DNA of 64,000 bases from Streptomyces caniferus (GTDB lineage Bacteria > Actinomycetota > Actinomycetes > Streptomycetales > Streptomycetaceae), in NCBI RefSeq assembly GCF_009811555.1, contig NZ_BLIN01000003.1:558001-622000 (forward strand), in the 5' to 3' direction. Of the stretch, positions 1 through 8,749 are shown in pieces. The position numbers were made by a program, and so were the translations under genes. Every line of letters starts with the position of its first letter. Position 1 is the first letter of the stretch. A model generated the notes under the pieces. That model did no database searches. It was not told where the DNA came from and was given only the letters and a program-made list of their open reading frames with translations.

Positions 1-215
1 TCGGCCAGATCACTGCGCAGGGCCTGCCCGCTCTGCCGCGCCCCGGGCACCGACCCGTACAGCGCAAAGCACACCGCGTCCAGGACCGAGGTCTTCCCCG
101 CGCCGGTCGGGCCGTGCAGCAGGAACAGTCCGTCCCGCGACAGCCGGTCGAAGTCGATGGTCTGGGTGCCGCCGAAGGGTCCGAAGGCGGTGAGGGTGAG
201 CCGGTGCAGCCTCAA
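1..215 (-). CDS. sbcC: SbcC exonuclease subunit, N-terminal fragment
   Basis: Only the first 71 codons lie in the window; the gene runs off the left edge. SbcC is the SMC-like ATPase of the SbcCD (Mre11-Rad50-type) nuclease that opens hairpins and processes DNA ends. The fragment begins MRLHRLTLTAFGPF and carries a Walker A motif GPTGAGKT at residues 35-42, both typical of the family. The start is a TTG whose last two bases form part of the sbcD TGA stop (TTGA overlap), so the two genes are translationally coupled. The identification rests on the N terminus and on the sbcD neighbour. Confidence 0.88.
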   Translation of the reverse strand, partial: MRLHRLTLTAFGPFGGTQTIDFDRLSRDGLFLLHGPTGAGKTSVLDAVCFALYGSVPGARQSGQALRSDLA

Positions 216-1378
216 CGCGCCACCTCTGCCGCCATGTCGTCGACGCGTACCTCGTCGATCGCCGAGCGCAGTTCGCCCCGCTCCTGCTCATCGGCCGCCC
301 GGCCGGAGCGTACGTGTTCCACGAAGTCCTCGGCGATCTCCTGGTCGCTGCGCCCGCGCAGCCGCTGCGCGTACGAGGCGAGCGAGCGGGCGGGTCCCTC
401 GTCGGGATCGAAGACGAGGCTGACGATGTGCGGGAAGCGCCGGGCGAGCCGGGCCATGGGCTCGTGCGGGCGGACGGTGTCGGTGAGCGTCGCCTCGACC
501 CAGGACTCCTCGTGCCGGGCCTGCTCCGGTTCCTCCAGCAACTGCTCCAGCGGCCCCCGGACCCGGGCCAGCGGCCGCGGCACCGGGCAGTCCACCCGCT
601 CGGCCTGCACGGCGCCGTCCGCGTCGAGCTCGACGATCCATGACGACTTGCGGTGCCCGGCCTCCGAGAAGGAGTAGGCGAGCGGCGAGCCCGAGTAGCG
701 GACCCGTTCGGTGAGGGTCTGGCAGCCGTGCAGATGGCCGAGGGCGACGTAGTCCACCCCGTCGAACACGGCCACGGGGACGGAGGCGACCCCGCCGACG
801 GTGATATCGCGCTCGCTGTCGCTGACCGCGCCGCCGGTGACGAAGGCATGCGCCAGCACCACGGAACGGGTCCCCGCGGGCCGGCCGACGAGATCGGCCC
901 GCACCCGGTCCATCGCCGCGCCCAGCACCTCCGCATGGTCGGCCCGCCGCGCGCCGAGAGTGTCGCGCACCATCGCGGGTTCGAGATACGGCAGTCCGTA
1001 GAGCGCCACCGGGCCATGGGCGTCGGAGAGCAGCACGGGTGTGCCGCAGCCGGCCGGGTCGGTGCGGAGATGGATGCCGGCCTGCTCCATCAGCCCGGCA
1101 CCGACACCCAGCCGGCGGGCGGAGTCATGGTTGCCGGAGATCATCACGGTCGGGACGCCGAGCGCGGCGAGCCGGTGCAGGGCGTCGTCGAAGAGCTCGA
1201 CCGCGGCGAGCGGCGGCACGGCACGGTCGTAGACGTCACCGGCGACCAGCACCGCATCGATGTCCCGCTCCCGCACCGTCTCGACCAGATGATCGAGAAA
1301 CGCCCGCTGCGCGGAGAGCAGGCTCACCCGGTGGAAGGACCGCCCCAGATGCCAGTCGGAGGTGTGCAGAAATCTCAC
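212..1378 (-). CDS. sbcD: SbcD exonuclease subunit (metallophosphoesterase)
   Basis: 388 residues, the nuclease partner of SbcC. The calcineurin-like metal-binding motifs appear in order: DWH near residue 9, GDVYD, GNHD, and GHLH in the middle of the protein. The reading frame is open much further upstream, but similarity begins at a GTG giving V-RFLHTSDWHLGR, which is the normal N terminus for this family. Its stop overlaps the sbcC start, so the pair is one operon transcribed leftward. Expected role: DNA end processing and hairpin cleavage in the cytoplasm. Confidence 0.93.
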   Translation of the reverse strand: MRFLHTSDWHLGRSFHRVSLLSAQRAFLDHLVETVRERDIDAVLVAGDVYDRAVPPLAAVELFDDALHRLAALGVPTVMISGNHDSARRLGVGAGLMEQAGIHLRTDPAGCGTPVLLSDAHGPVALYGLPYLEPAMVRDTLGARRADHAEVLGAAMDRVRADLVGRPAGTRSVVLAHAFVTGGAVSDSERDITVGGVASVPVAVFDGVDYVALGHLHGCQTLTERVRYSGSPLAYSFSEAGHRKSSWIVELDADGAVQAERVDCPVPRPLARVRGPLEQLLEEPEQARHEESWVEATLTDTVRPHEPMARLARRFPHIVSLVFDPDEGPARSLASYAQRLRGRSDQEIAEDFVEHVRSGRAADEQERGELRSAIDEVRVDDMAAEVAR

Positions 1379-2011
1379 GTAGCGACTCCGACCTGCATCT
1401 TCTTCCCCTCCGTAGGCCACGAGTCGGCGCGGCCGGCATCGGCTGCGGCAAGCACCCCGTCCATCACGGGCCCCATTCTCGCACCCACATCTGGCGTCAC
1501 ATGACGGTCGACGGGAGCCGTGATCCGAGGGGCGGCGCGGGCCGGCCGACGCGTCACCACAGCGCACGGGCTACCCGGGACACGTGAGCCGGAACCGAGC
1601 AGAGGCGGGCATCGAAAGTACGCACGAGGACCAGAGCCTGCGCCGAAGTACCGGAGGAACGAGGGTCATACAGTGCGCCGCCCCCGGCGATTTCCCGAAT
1701 GGCTGCACATCTTGTGAGCGTTCTCCCCGGGTCTGCATATCGTCAGCACATCGTCCTGACCGGGCCTCAGGGACCCGGGTGCCGACGAGCCCGGGCCGAT
1801 CCGGCCCGTGATCTCCGGCACGTGGCACATGGCCACGGATGAGGCGCGAGGGACGTGTTCGGCGTTGGCCCGTAGCGAGCAAATGGCATCAAAACAGATT
1901 TATGCCCTGAAAGTGTGAAACCTTCGGAAAAAACCTCAGTCTCGGGCCGCACGAACCGAAGGGAAGTACAGGAAGCGGCAGTGAGCCGCTTAGATCGATC
2001 GGGAGATTGTT
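1379..2011. other. Intergenic region between sbcD and the chaplin gene
   Basis: About 630 bases without a convincing gene. Short open frames on both strands lack ribosome binding sites and show no recognisable product. The last ~150 bases (about 1865-2010) are clearly more AT-rich than the surroundings and should contain the chaplin promoter and leader. A GGGAG ribosome binding site sits at 2001-2005. Confidence 0.5.
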
Positions 2012-2398
2012 ATGTCACGGATCACGCGGGTGGCTGCTCTGGCCGCTCTTGCGGCAAGTACTGCCCTGGGTGGCGTTTCGGCAGCCTACGCCGACAGTGG
2101 CGCGGCCGGCGGTGCGGCCAACTCACCCGGAGTGGTGTCGGGCAATGCGATTCAGGTCCCGATCCACATTCCGGTCAACGTGTGTGGCAACACCATTAAC
2201 GTCGTGGGGCTGCTGAACCCGGCCTTCGGCAACACCTGCATCAACGGCCTCGAGCGCCGGGTGATTGTCCGCCACAAGGTGGTCAAGCACGTCGTCAAGC
2301 ACGTGGTCAAGCACCACAAGAAGAAGCACCACAAGCACCACCGTCCGGCCGGCGGCATCCACACCGGCGGCGGCGGCCTGGCCGGCAGCATCCACTAG
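2012..2398 (+). CDS. Short chaplin with a His/Lys-rich C-terminal tail
   Basis: 128 residues. A signal peptide spans about residues 1-27, with cleavage after AYA. One chaplin domain follows at about 38-78, reading SPGVVSGNAIQVPIHIPVN at its start and GLLNPAFGN near its end, with the two cysteines (58 and 76) that form the disulfide in most short chaplins. Chaplins are secreted amphipathic proteins that assemble into amyloid-like films on aerial hyphae and spores. Ordinary short chaplins end just after the domain. Here about 48 extra residues follow, with 11 histidines and 8 lysines, including KHVV repeats, a KHHKKKHHKHH block and a glycine-rich end. There is no LPXTG sorting signal. The ATG is preceded by GGGAG. 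Confidence 0.9.
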   Translation: MSRITRVAALAALAASTALGGVSAAYADSGAAGGAANSPGVVSGNAIQVPIHIPVNVCGNTINVVGLLNPAFGNTCINGLERRVIVRHKVVKHVVKHVVKHHKKKHHKHHRPAGGIHTGGGGLAGSIH

Positions 2399-2406
2399 CA
2401 CAGGAA

Positions 2407-2446
2407 CCGTCCCGGGCGGGGCCCACCAGGCCACCGCCCGGGACGG
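2407..2446 (+). terminator. Hairpin after the chaplin gene
   Basis: Perfect 13-bp arms at 2407-2419 and 2434-2446 separated by 14 bases, placed 8 bases after the chaplin stop. There is no T-run, as is usual for Streptomyces terminators. The ~245 bases from here to the response-regulator remnant hold nothing recognisable. Confidence 0.7.
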
Positions 2447-2693
2447 CCGCTGCCGACCCGCAGCACCACGCCCGAGGCCGGGCCGTTTCCACCGACAGCC
2501 CTTCCACCTTCATCGGAAGAGACGTCCCGGCCCCGGGCTTCCTGCTGCTCGCGCACCTGCGCGCTCCGTTCGGCCCCTGCCACCGCACGCCTTTCCCCTC
2601 GGCACCCGGTCATCCCCCGCCTTTCGCGGCCCTCGCCCCTGGGCCCGGCGGGGCCGGCCCTGCCACCACTTCCCGCTCGGATCCCCGCGAGCA

Positions 2694-2907
2694 CTACTTC
2701 ATGCCCGCGTCACGGACCAGCAGGGCCATCTGCACCCGGTTGGACAGACCCAGCTTGGCGAGCGCACGGCTGACATGAGCCTTCACCGTCCCTTCGCCCA
2801 TGGCCAGTTCACGCCCGATCTCGGCGTTCGACAGCCCTCTCGCCACGGCCCGCACCACCGTCGCTCGCCTCGGCGACCACGTCGATGCCCTCGGCCGGTT
2901 CCACCAT
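2694..2907 (-). pseudogene. LuxR-family response regulator remnant
   Basis: The C-terminal half of a NarL/FixJ helix-turn-helix is clear: VARGLSNAEIGRELAMGEG followed by TVKAHVSRALAKLGL and ending in AGMK. Upstream, in a different frame, a short piece reads MVEPAEGIDVVAEASDGG, which resembles the early part of a receiver domain. The receiver core with its phosphoacceptor Asp and the first HTH helix boundary are missing, and the two pieces are out of frame. This is best read as a response regulator that lost most of its receiver domain through deletion. A functional HTH-only protein is unlikely because no start with a ribosome binding site is present. Confidence 0.75.
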
Positions 2908-2992
2908 CGCTCTGGCGGCCGTGCTGGCCGCGATAGGGCCGGCCCGCCGGGCGGCCCGTACCGACCTGCTGGCGGCGATCGCCGGTGAGTGA
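2903..2992 (+). pseudogene. FtsX-like ABC permease, C-terminal remnant
   Basis: The plus strand reads TIALAAVLAAIGPARRAART, then DLLAAIAGE and a stop. This matches the usual last transmembrane segment and tail of MacB/FtsX-type permeases of Streptomyces peptide-export ABC systems. No upstream body of the gene is present; the remnant abuts the start of the response-regulator fragment on the other strand. Such permeases often sit beside two-component systems, so one deletion may have removed the DNA between the two. Recognition is from memory of the family, without alignment. Confidence 0.6.
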
Positions 2993-3071
2993 CACTGCGC
3001 GGGAAGGCCGGCGGTCCACGGCGGAAGGGGCCGTGCACAAAGTTGCGGTCACGCGCACCGTGCCGGCGGCG

Positions 3072-4577
3072 TCAGCTGCCCTCCGCGGCTCCCACCGTGC
3101 CCTCGGCGCCCTTCTCCGTCGTGGCTCCGCCGGGCCGCTCGGTGTCCGGGTCCGCACCGTGCAGATACTCCTCGCTGATCCGCTTCGGACCGAACGGCCA
3201 CTCCTTCTCGTGACGGGCCCATGCGAGGAAGGCCACGACACCCGCTCCGACCCATGCCAGCGACCATTCGATGGGGTGCCTGCCGGGCGAGTTGGTGTCC
3301 GCGTAGCCGTAGATCACCAGCCAGCCGATCAGCCCCACCACGCTCGGCAGCGGATAGAGCCACATGCGGTACGGGCGGCGCAGCCCCGGCTGGCGACGGC
3401 GCAGCACGGTCACCGCGGCGATCTGGGCCAGCGACTGCACGATCACCATGACGGTGGTGAGCAATTGGATGATGGTGGCCAGGTCGGTGTGCCGACCGAT
3501 GAGGAAACCCACGGCCATCACGGCCCCCATGGTCAGCAGGCCCAGCACGGGGAAGCGGTGACGAGGGTGGAGCTTGCCGTACGGGCGGAAGAAGACCCGG
3601 TCGCGGGCGGCGTCGTAGGGGACGCGGGAGCCGCCGAGGAGGCCGGTGAAGACGGAGGCCACGGCGGTGATGAGGATGAGCACGGTCACGGTGCCGGCGG
3701 CGCTCTCGCCCCAGGCCTTCTCCAGTACGGCGGAGGCGACGGAGGAGGATGCCGTGGAGTGCGGGTCGAGCATGTCCTTCCAGTCCACGATGCCCAGGGT
3801 GCCGATCTGCAGCAGCAGATAGATCGTCATGATCCCGAGGATCGAGGTGATGACGGCGCGGGGGATGGTGCGCCCGGGCTGTCTGATCTCGGCGCCCATG
3901 TACGCGATGGTGTTGTAGCCGAGGTAGTCGTAGATGCCGATCGTCAGGCCGGCCGCGAAGCCGATCCAGAAGTGGCTTGCCGTCAGCTCGAAGGCATGGG
4001 CGGGGTAGGTGAAGGCACGCTGGGGGCTGAAGTGGGTGAAGGCCGCGACGATGACCAGGACGACGGAGGTGATCATCACCGTCCAGAGGACGACGGTGAG
4101 CTTGGCGATGTTCTCCACCCGCCGCCACAGCAGCGCGATGATGCCGACCGTGACGACGAGGCCGACGAGGTCGCCCTGTCCCGGACTCATGCCCGGCCAC
4201 AGGTAGCCGAGGTACTGCACGAAGCCGATCACGCCGGTCGACATCCCCAGGGGGATGAACAGCATGGCGGTCCAGACGAACAGAAACGGCATCAGCTTGC
4301 CGGTGCGGTACTGGAACGCCTGCCGCAGATAGACGTAGCTGCCGCCCGCACCGGGCAGCGACGCACCCAGCTCGGCCCAGACCAGCCCGTCCGCGAGCGC
4401 AAGGACCGCACCCGCCAGGAACCCGGTCACGGCCTGCGGCCCGCCGAACGCGGCGACCATGAGCGGGATGGTCACGAAGGGGCCGATGCCACACATCTGA
4501 CTCATGTTGATGGCGGTGGCCTGGAACAGGCCGATCCGCCGGACGAATCCCACGCGCTCATCGAGGAGTTCAGGCAT
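3072..4577 (-). CDS. APC-family amino acid permease
   Basis: 501 residues with about 12 hydrophobic segments. The APC family imports amino acids or amines with protons. The N terminus reads GLFQATAINMSQMCGIGPF, matching the conserved first-helix unwound segment, and a cytoplasmic loop (PGRTIPRAVITS) and a GGSRVPYDAARD loop are in the expected places. The C-terminal 40 residues are charged and cytoplasmic. The ATG at 4577 is preceded by GGAAAGGG. The 275 bases up to the next gene (4578-4852) contain no gene. The gene stands alone, so the substrate cannot be inferred from context. Confidence 0.88.
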   Translation of the reverse strand: MPELLDERVGFVRRIGLFQATAINMSQMCGIGPFVTIPLMVAAFGGPQAVTGFLAGAVLALADGLVWAELGASLPGAGGSYVYLRQAFQYRTGKLMPFLFVWTAMLFIPLGMSTGVIGFVQYLGYLWPGMSPGQGDLVGLVVTVGIIALLWRRVENIAKLTVVLWTVMITSVVLVIVAAFTHFSPQRAFTYPAHAFELTASHFWIGFAAGLTIGIYDYLGYNTIAYMGAEIRQPGRTIPRAVITSILGIMTIYLLLQIGTLGIVDWKDMLDPHSTASSSVASAVLEKAWGESAAGTVTVLILITAVASVFTGLLGGSRVPYDAARDRVFFRPYGKLHPRHRFPVLGLLTMGAVMAVGFLIGRHTDLATIIQLLTTVMVIVQSLAQIAAVTVLRRRQPGLRRPYRMWLYPLPSVVGLIGWLVIYGYADTNSPGRHPIEWSLAWVGAGVVAFLAWARHEKEWPFGPKRISEEYLHGADPDTERPGGATTEKGAEGTVGAAEGS

Positions 4578-4852
4578 AGAGGCCCTTTCCCGTGCCGGCA
4601 CGCACACGTTTCTCGCGACCCGTTCCCGCCGCGCCACAGGCTGACACGATCGGCGCCCCGGCGCACTGGTACGGACCGAACTTTCCGGCGTGGTCCGCGC
4701 GCCCTGCCCGCCTGCCCCCCGTCAGCAAGTCCGGCTCCCGTCGCTCGGCCCACCCCGCCGTCGCACAGCCGCCCCGCCGTTGCACAACCGCACCGCCTCT
4801 GGCCGCGGGCCGCCCGCCCGCCGACCGTCACTCGCCGCCCGGGTCCCGCCGG

Positions 4853-5479
4853 TCAGAGGTCCCCGTACGCCTCGCCGCCGAGTTCCAGCCTCGCGGTGCC
4901 GGCGGTGGTGTCCGCGAGCCAGGCGCGGAAGGCTTCCAGGTCGGCTTCCGGCAAGCCGATCTCGATGCTGACCTCTGCGCCGTAGGTGACCTCACGCACC
5001 GCCCGGCCCGTCGTCCGCAGATCGTTCTCGACCCGGCCCGCGCGCTGGTGGTCGACCGTGACCGTCACCAGGCGGTAGCGCTGCCGGGTGACGGTGCCCA
5101 GCGTGTCCAGTGCCTCGCCGACGACGCCTCCGTAGGCACGGATGAGGCCGCCGGCGCCCAGCTTGACCCCGCCGAAGTAGCGGGTGACGACGGCGACGAC
5201 ATAGCGGATCTCGCGGCGCACCAGCATCTGCAGCATCGGGACGCCCGCGGTACCGCCCGGCTCCCCGTCGTCGCTCGCCTTCTGGATGCCGCCGTCGGCG
5301 CCCAGGACGTAGGCGAAGCAGTGGTGGCGGGCGGTGGGGTGCTCCTTGCGGATGCGCGCGATGAAGTCCTGGGCCTCGGCCTCGGTCGCGACGGGCGCGA
5401 GCGCGCAGAGGAAGCGGGACTTGTTGATCTCGATCTCATGGACGCCCTCGCGCGCGAGCGTGCGGTACTGCTCCTGCAT
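4853..5479 (-). CDS. YigZ/IMPACT family protein
   Basis: 208 residues, the normal size. The N-terminal UPF0029/Impact domain carries the family signatures HHCFAYVLG, SDDGEPGGTAG and VTRYFGGVKLGAGGLIRAYG. A C-terminal DUF1949 ferredoxin-like domain covers roughly residues 140-205. Members bind nucleic acid or ribosomes; the eukaryotic relative IMPACT modulates Gcn2, but the bacterial role is not settled. It is monocistronic. Confidence 0.92.
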   Translation of the reverse strand: MQEQYRTLAREGVHEIEINKSRFLCALAPVATEAEAQDFIARIRKEHPTARHHCFAYVLGADGGIQKASDDGEPGGTAGVPMLQMLVRREIRYVVAVVTRYFGGVKLGAGGLIRAYGGVVGEALDTLGTVTRQRYRLVTVTVDHQRAGRVENDLRTTGRAVREVTYGAEVSIEIGLPEADLEAFRAWLADTTAGTARLELGGEAYGDL

Positions 5480-5742
5480 CCGACCAGCCTATGTGTCCCC
5501 TGTGACATGCGGACACCGGCTGTGCGGGCCGGACCGCGCCGCGCTGGGGAGTCCGCCTTAAGGGCGCGGGTGTCCGCCGTCCGGGCGCAGTCCGCACGGC
5601 CAGGCGGCGTACCCAGCCCGTCCGCACGGTGCGTCGGTGCGACGTCCGCCCCGGCCGTGGGCAGTGTGAGGTCAGTGCGAGAGCCTCGTGTTTCCGGGGC
5701 CCCGCTCGTACGTGTAGAAACGGCGGGTTTGCGGAGGGCTGC

Positions 5743-6531
5743 ATGGAAGAGAGCACACAGTCGGCGATGACGGCGGGCGTTCCCGTGACGGGCGAGGAGA
5801 TGCCCGAGCCCCCACCGGAGGTCATCGAGGCGGCACGCCAGGCACCCGACCACTGGCTGGCCATGGTGGATCTGACCTGGCAGGGAGAGGGGCCACCGCC
5901 CCTCTGGGCGTTGATCGGGCAGTGGCGTTCGGATTCGGCCGGCGAGATCGTCGAGTGGCGTGACAATCCGGAGTACCGGCCGTCGCCACAGATGCTGGAC
6001 TGGTCGGAGCCGACCGACGCGGTCGACAGCGCGCTGCAGCTCGCCGCGACCGGTTACGGACCGGGAGAGGCCGTCTCCCAGGCGTTGGCGCGCGCGGAGG
6101 TCTTCGTCCTGGTGACCGCGACCGGTACGCCACTGGCGGCCGCCTCGCCCGAGGGCACCCCGGTGATCCCCGTCTACTCCTCACCGGGATACCTCGAATC
6201 GGTGGGCCGTCTGCTGTACGACCGGCGGACGGTGGCCGAACTCGTCGGGCAGCTGCCGCCCGGGCATGCGCTGTACGTCAACCCGACCGGCCCGGTGAGC
6301 ATGCTGGTGGACACCGAGGAGCTGCGCACCACGCTGGCCGAGACCTCCGGAGCGACGGAGGAGACGCGGGAGGCTGTCGTGACCGTGAAGCCGCGCCCGG
6401 GTACCGGAGCCGGCGGCGCCGAGCCGGTGGGCAGCGGCCGGGGGATCGGCAAGCCGGCCCGTACCGCGAAGGGCAGCACCGTCGTCGGGGCCGGGATGGC
6501 CGGCAGTGGAATGGCCCGCGGCGGCAACTGA
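5743..6531 (+). CDS. Type VII secretion-associated SseB-like protein
   Basis: 262 residues, cytoplasmic, no signal peptide. The central part (about residues 80-200) resembles the SseB N-terminal domain: ALARAEVFVLVTATGTP, then PVIPVYSSPGYL and a VAELVGQLPPGHALYVNP segment. Streptomyces proteins of this type are commonly annotated as type VII secretion system-associated. The first 60 residues, with a WQGEGPPPLWALIGQW stretch, are a separate region, and the last 50 are low-complexity Gly/Ala/Thr. No ESX component is nearby in this window, so the link to secretion comes from the family only. The start is an ATG after GGAGGG. Confidence 0.68.
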   Translation: MEESTQSAMTAGVPVTGEEMPEPPPEVIEAARQAPDHWLAMVDLTWQGEGPPPLWALIGQWRSDSAGEIVEWRDNPEYRPSPQMLDWSEPTDAVDSALQLAATGYGPGEAVSQALARAEVFVLVTATGTPLAAASPEGTPVIPVYSSPGYLESVGRLLYDRRTVAELVGQLPPGHALYVNPTGPVSMLVDTEELRTTLAETSGATEETREAVVTVKPRPGTGAGGAEPVGSGRGIGKPARTAKGSTVVGAGMAGSGMARGGN

Positions 6532-6550
6532 GCCGTCGGCACCGAAACCC

Positions 6551-6580
6551 GCCCCGCCCGTCTTCCCCTTCGGGCGGGGC
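6551..6580 (+). terminator. Hairpin after the SseB-like gene
   Basis: Perfect 10-bp arms GCCCCGCCCG (6551-6560) and CGGGCGGGGC (6571-6580) with a 10-base pyrimidine-rich loop, 20 bases after the stop. Confidence 0.75.
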
Positions 6581-6705
6581 GTCTGCCGTACGGCGCGCGC
6601 CGCGCCCGGCACGCCGGACGGCCCGGTCGTCTCCCGCGACGGGAATCTCCGGGGCACGCCGTCCGTTGATCCGCACAGGAACCTTCCATCCGCAGGAGGC
6701 AGTGC

Positions 6706-7113
6706 GTGTACGGCGAACCCAGCACGATCCGCAAGATCCTCACCGAGCTCGGCGACACCTGGGCCGTCGTGGGCCTGTCCAACAACGAGCGGCGTGCGGC
6801 GCACGGCGTCGCCGAGGTGCTGCAGCGTTACGGCAAGCGGATCGTGCCGGTGCATCCGAAGGCCGAGACCGTGCACGGTGAACAGGGGTACCCCTCGCTG
6901 GCCGCGATTCCCTTCCCGGTCGATGTGGTCGATGTGTTCGTCAACAGCGAGCAGGCGGGCGGCATCGCCGACGAGGCCGTGACGGTCGGTGCGAAGGCGG
7001 TCTGGTTCCAGCTCGGGGTGGTCGACGAGGCGGCCTGGGACCGTGTGCACGACTCCGGCCTCGCCATGGTGATGGACCGCTGTCCGGCCATTGAGATTCC
7101 CCGTTTGGGCTGA
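6706..7113 (+). CDS. CoA-binding domain protein (YccU type)
   Basis: 135 residues, one complete CoA_binding_2 Rossmann domain. The signatures are WAVVGLSNNERRAAHGVAEV near the N terminus, IVPVHPKAETVHGE, and DVVDVFVNSEQAGGIADEAV with KAVWFQLGV. The GTG start follows an ideal AGGAGG at 6694-6699. Members bind CoA or acyl-CoA, and their physiological role is mostly unknown. The acetyltransferase gene follows after 25 bases, so the two may share a transcript. Confidence 0.9.
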   Translation: MYGEPSTIRKILTELGDTWAVVGLSNNERRAAHGVAEVLQRYGKRIVPVHPKAETVHGEQGYPSLAAIPFPVDVVDVFVNSEQAGGIADEAVTVGAKAVWFQLGVVDEAAWDRVHDSGLAMVMDRCPAIEIPRLG

Positions 7114-7138
7114 GCGGCGCGTGTGGCAGCATCCGGGG

Positions 7139-7630
7139 ATGATCGTGACCCGCGCCGCCGTGCCCGAGGACGCCGCCGAGCTGGTCCGGTTGCGCCGCCT
7201 GATGTTCCTCGCCATGAACGGGCGTGACACTCCCGGGAGTTGGGAGCGGGAGGCAGAGGTGACGGTGCATCGGCAGCTGACCGGACCTCGGGCGCGGCTG
7301 GCCGGATTCGTGGTGGCGGGTGACGGGACCGGTGCACCCCATCTCGCCGCGTGCGCACTCGGGACGACCGAGGAGCGACTGCCGTCGCCGAGCCATCCGG
7401 CGGGGCGCTTCGGCTTCGTCTTCAACGTCTGTACGGACCCGCGCTACCGGGGTCGCGGCTATGCGCGTGCCACGACGGAGGCGCTGCTCGGCTGGTTCGC
7501 CGAGCGGGGTGTCACCCGGGTCGATCTGCATGCCACCGACGAGGCCGAGCCGTTGTACCGGAGCCTGGGCTTCACGGAGCATTCCACGGCGCTGTCGCTG
7601 GATCTGCCGTCCGACGCGTTCGTTCCGTAG
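7139..7630 (+). CDS. GNAT-family N-acetyltransferase
   Basis: 163 residues. GNAT motif A is visible as FVFNVCTDPRYRGRGYARAT (about residues 84-103), giving the acetyl-CoA pyrophosphate loop R-G-R-G-Y-A, followed by the later EAEPLYRSLGF motif that ends most GNAT folds. The substrate is unknown. The ATG chosen begins MIVTRAAVPEDAAEL, the usual first strand. It follows the CoA-binding gene closely and may be cotranscribed with it. Confidence 0.9.
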   Translation: MIVTRAAVPEDAAELVRLRRLMFLAMNGRDTPGSWEREAEVTVHRQLTGPRARLAGFVVAGDGTGAPHLAACALGTTEERLPSPSHPAGRFGFVFNVCTDPRYRGRGYARATTEALLGWFAERGVTRVDLHATDEAEPLYRSLGFTEHSTALSLDLPSDAFVP

Positions 7631-7764
7631 CACCGTAAGGGTGTCAGGGCGGCACGAGTGGTTGGCCGAGCGCGCCGCGAGCCCGGTCCCGGTCCCGCTC
7701 CCAGGAACAGCGTCCGGGAAAAGCGTTTGACGCCCGCAGGCCGCCGGCGGTCGGATAGCGCCCC

Positions 7765-8664
7765 ATGAACACAGGGCAGATGCACCCCGGACTCCACCCC
7801 GTCGACGACGGCCTTGTACGGCGGCTGATCGCCGGGCAGTTCCCGCAGTGGGCGGGGCGGGCGGTGGAGCGGGTTGCGTCCGGCGGCACCGTCAACGCCA
7901 TGTACCGGCTGGGCGACGCCATGGTCGTACGGCTGCCGCTGGTGCGGGGCGGGGCCCAGGACGTGGCGATGGAGCGGGAGTGGCTCCCGCGCCTGGCGCC
8001 CCGGCTGCCCGTGGCCGTCCCCGAGGTGCTCGGGGGCGGGGAGCCCGCCGAGGGGTATCCGTGGCCGTGGTCGGTTTACCGGTGGCTGGCGGGCGAGAAC
8101 CCCGAGGCCGGGGCGCTGAGCGAGCCCCTGCTGCTGGCCGAGGATCTGGCCGGGTTCGTGGCGACGATGCGGAGCATCACCCTGCCGGGCGCACCGGCGG
8201 CCCACCGCGGCGGGCCACTCGCCACGCTCGACGCGTCGACCCGGGCGGCGATCGAGGAACTGCGCGGGATCCCGCAGGAGGGCATCGACTGCGACGCCGC
8301 GGCCGCCGTATGGGAGGACGCGCTGCGGGCCCCGGCCTGGGACGGGCCGCCGGTGTGGCTGCATGCCGATCTGATGCCGGGCAACCTGCTGGTGGACGGC
8401 GGCAGGCTGACCTCGGTGATCGACTTCGGGTGCATGGGGGTGGGCGATCCGGCCTGCGATCTCTTCCCGGCGTGGAATCTGCTGCCGGCACAGGCCCGGC
8501 AGGTCTTCCGGGAGGCCCTCGACGTGGACGACGCGTCCTGGGCCCGTGGCCGCGGGCGAACGCTCTCACAGGCGCTGATCGCGCTGCCGTACTACCGCAG
8601 GACGAACCCGGCGATGGCGCACAACGCCCGGCATGTGATCCGGGCGGTGCTGGGAGAGGGCTGA
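7765..8664 (+). CDS. Aminoglycoside phosphotransferase-like kinase
   Basis: 299 residues of the APH/choline-kinase superfamily. The catalytic loop reads WLHADLMPGNLLV and the metal-binding segment reads VIDFGCMGVGDPACDL; an N-terminal GGTVNAMYRLGDAMVVRLP provides the nucleotide-binding strands. Such proteins phosphorylate small hydroxylated molecules. Most chromosomal Streptomyces members are not proven resistance enzymes, and nothing here points to a particular substrate. It is a single gene, convergent with the YbaK-like gene. Confidence 0.88.
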   Translation: MNTGQMHPGLHPVDDGLVRRLIAGQFPQWAGRAVERVASGGTVNAMYRLGDAMVVRLPLVRGGAQDVAMEREWLPRLAPRLPVAVPEVLGGGEPAEGYPWPWSVYRWLAGENPEAGALSEPLLLAEDLAGFVATMRSITLPGAPAAHRGGPLATLDASTRAAIEELRGIPQEGIDCDAAAAVWEDALRAPAWDGPPVWLHADLMPGNLLVDGGRLTSVIDFGCMGVGDPACDLFPAWNLLPAQARQVFREALDVDDASWARGRGRTLSQALIALPYYRRTNPAMAHNARHVIRAVLGEG

Positions 8665-8749
8665 GGCCGGCTCGTACCGGCGTGTTCCGCGTTCGGGCTT
8701 CCCGGCGACCTCGCCGACGGCGTCGGCCTCGGTGCGCCGGCCCGGAGTG

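Noticed and set aside
1571..1882. 103-codon leftward frame between sbcD and the chaplin gene
   Set aside because: Arg/Pro-rich product with no domain, no start signal and irregular third-position composition.
2265..2936. 223-codon rightward frame over the chaplin tail and beyond
   Set aside because: It is a frame-shifted reading of the chaplin 3' end and of non-coding GC-rich DNA; it has no ribosome binding site and a low-complexity product.
7765..8664. Aminoglycoside resistance gene
   Set aside because: The fold is that of APH kinases, but there is no sign of an antibiotic cluster, a mobile element or close similarity to a known resistance enzyme, so only the superfamily is stated.
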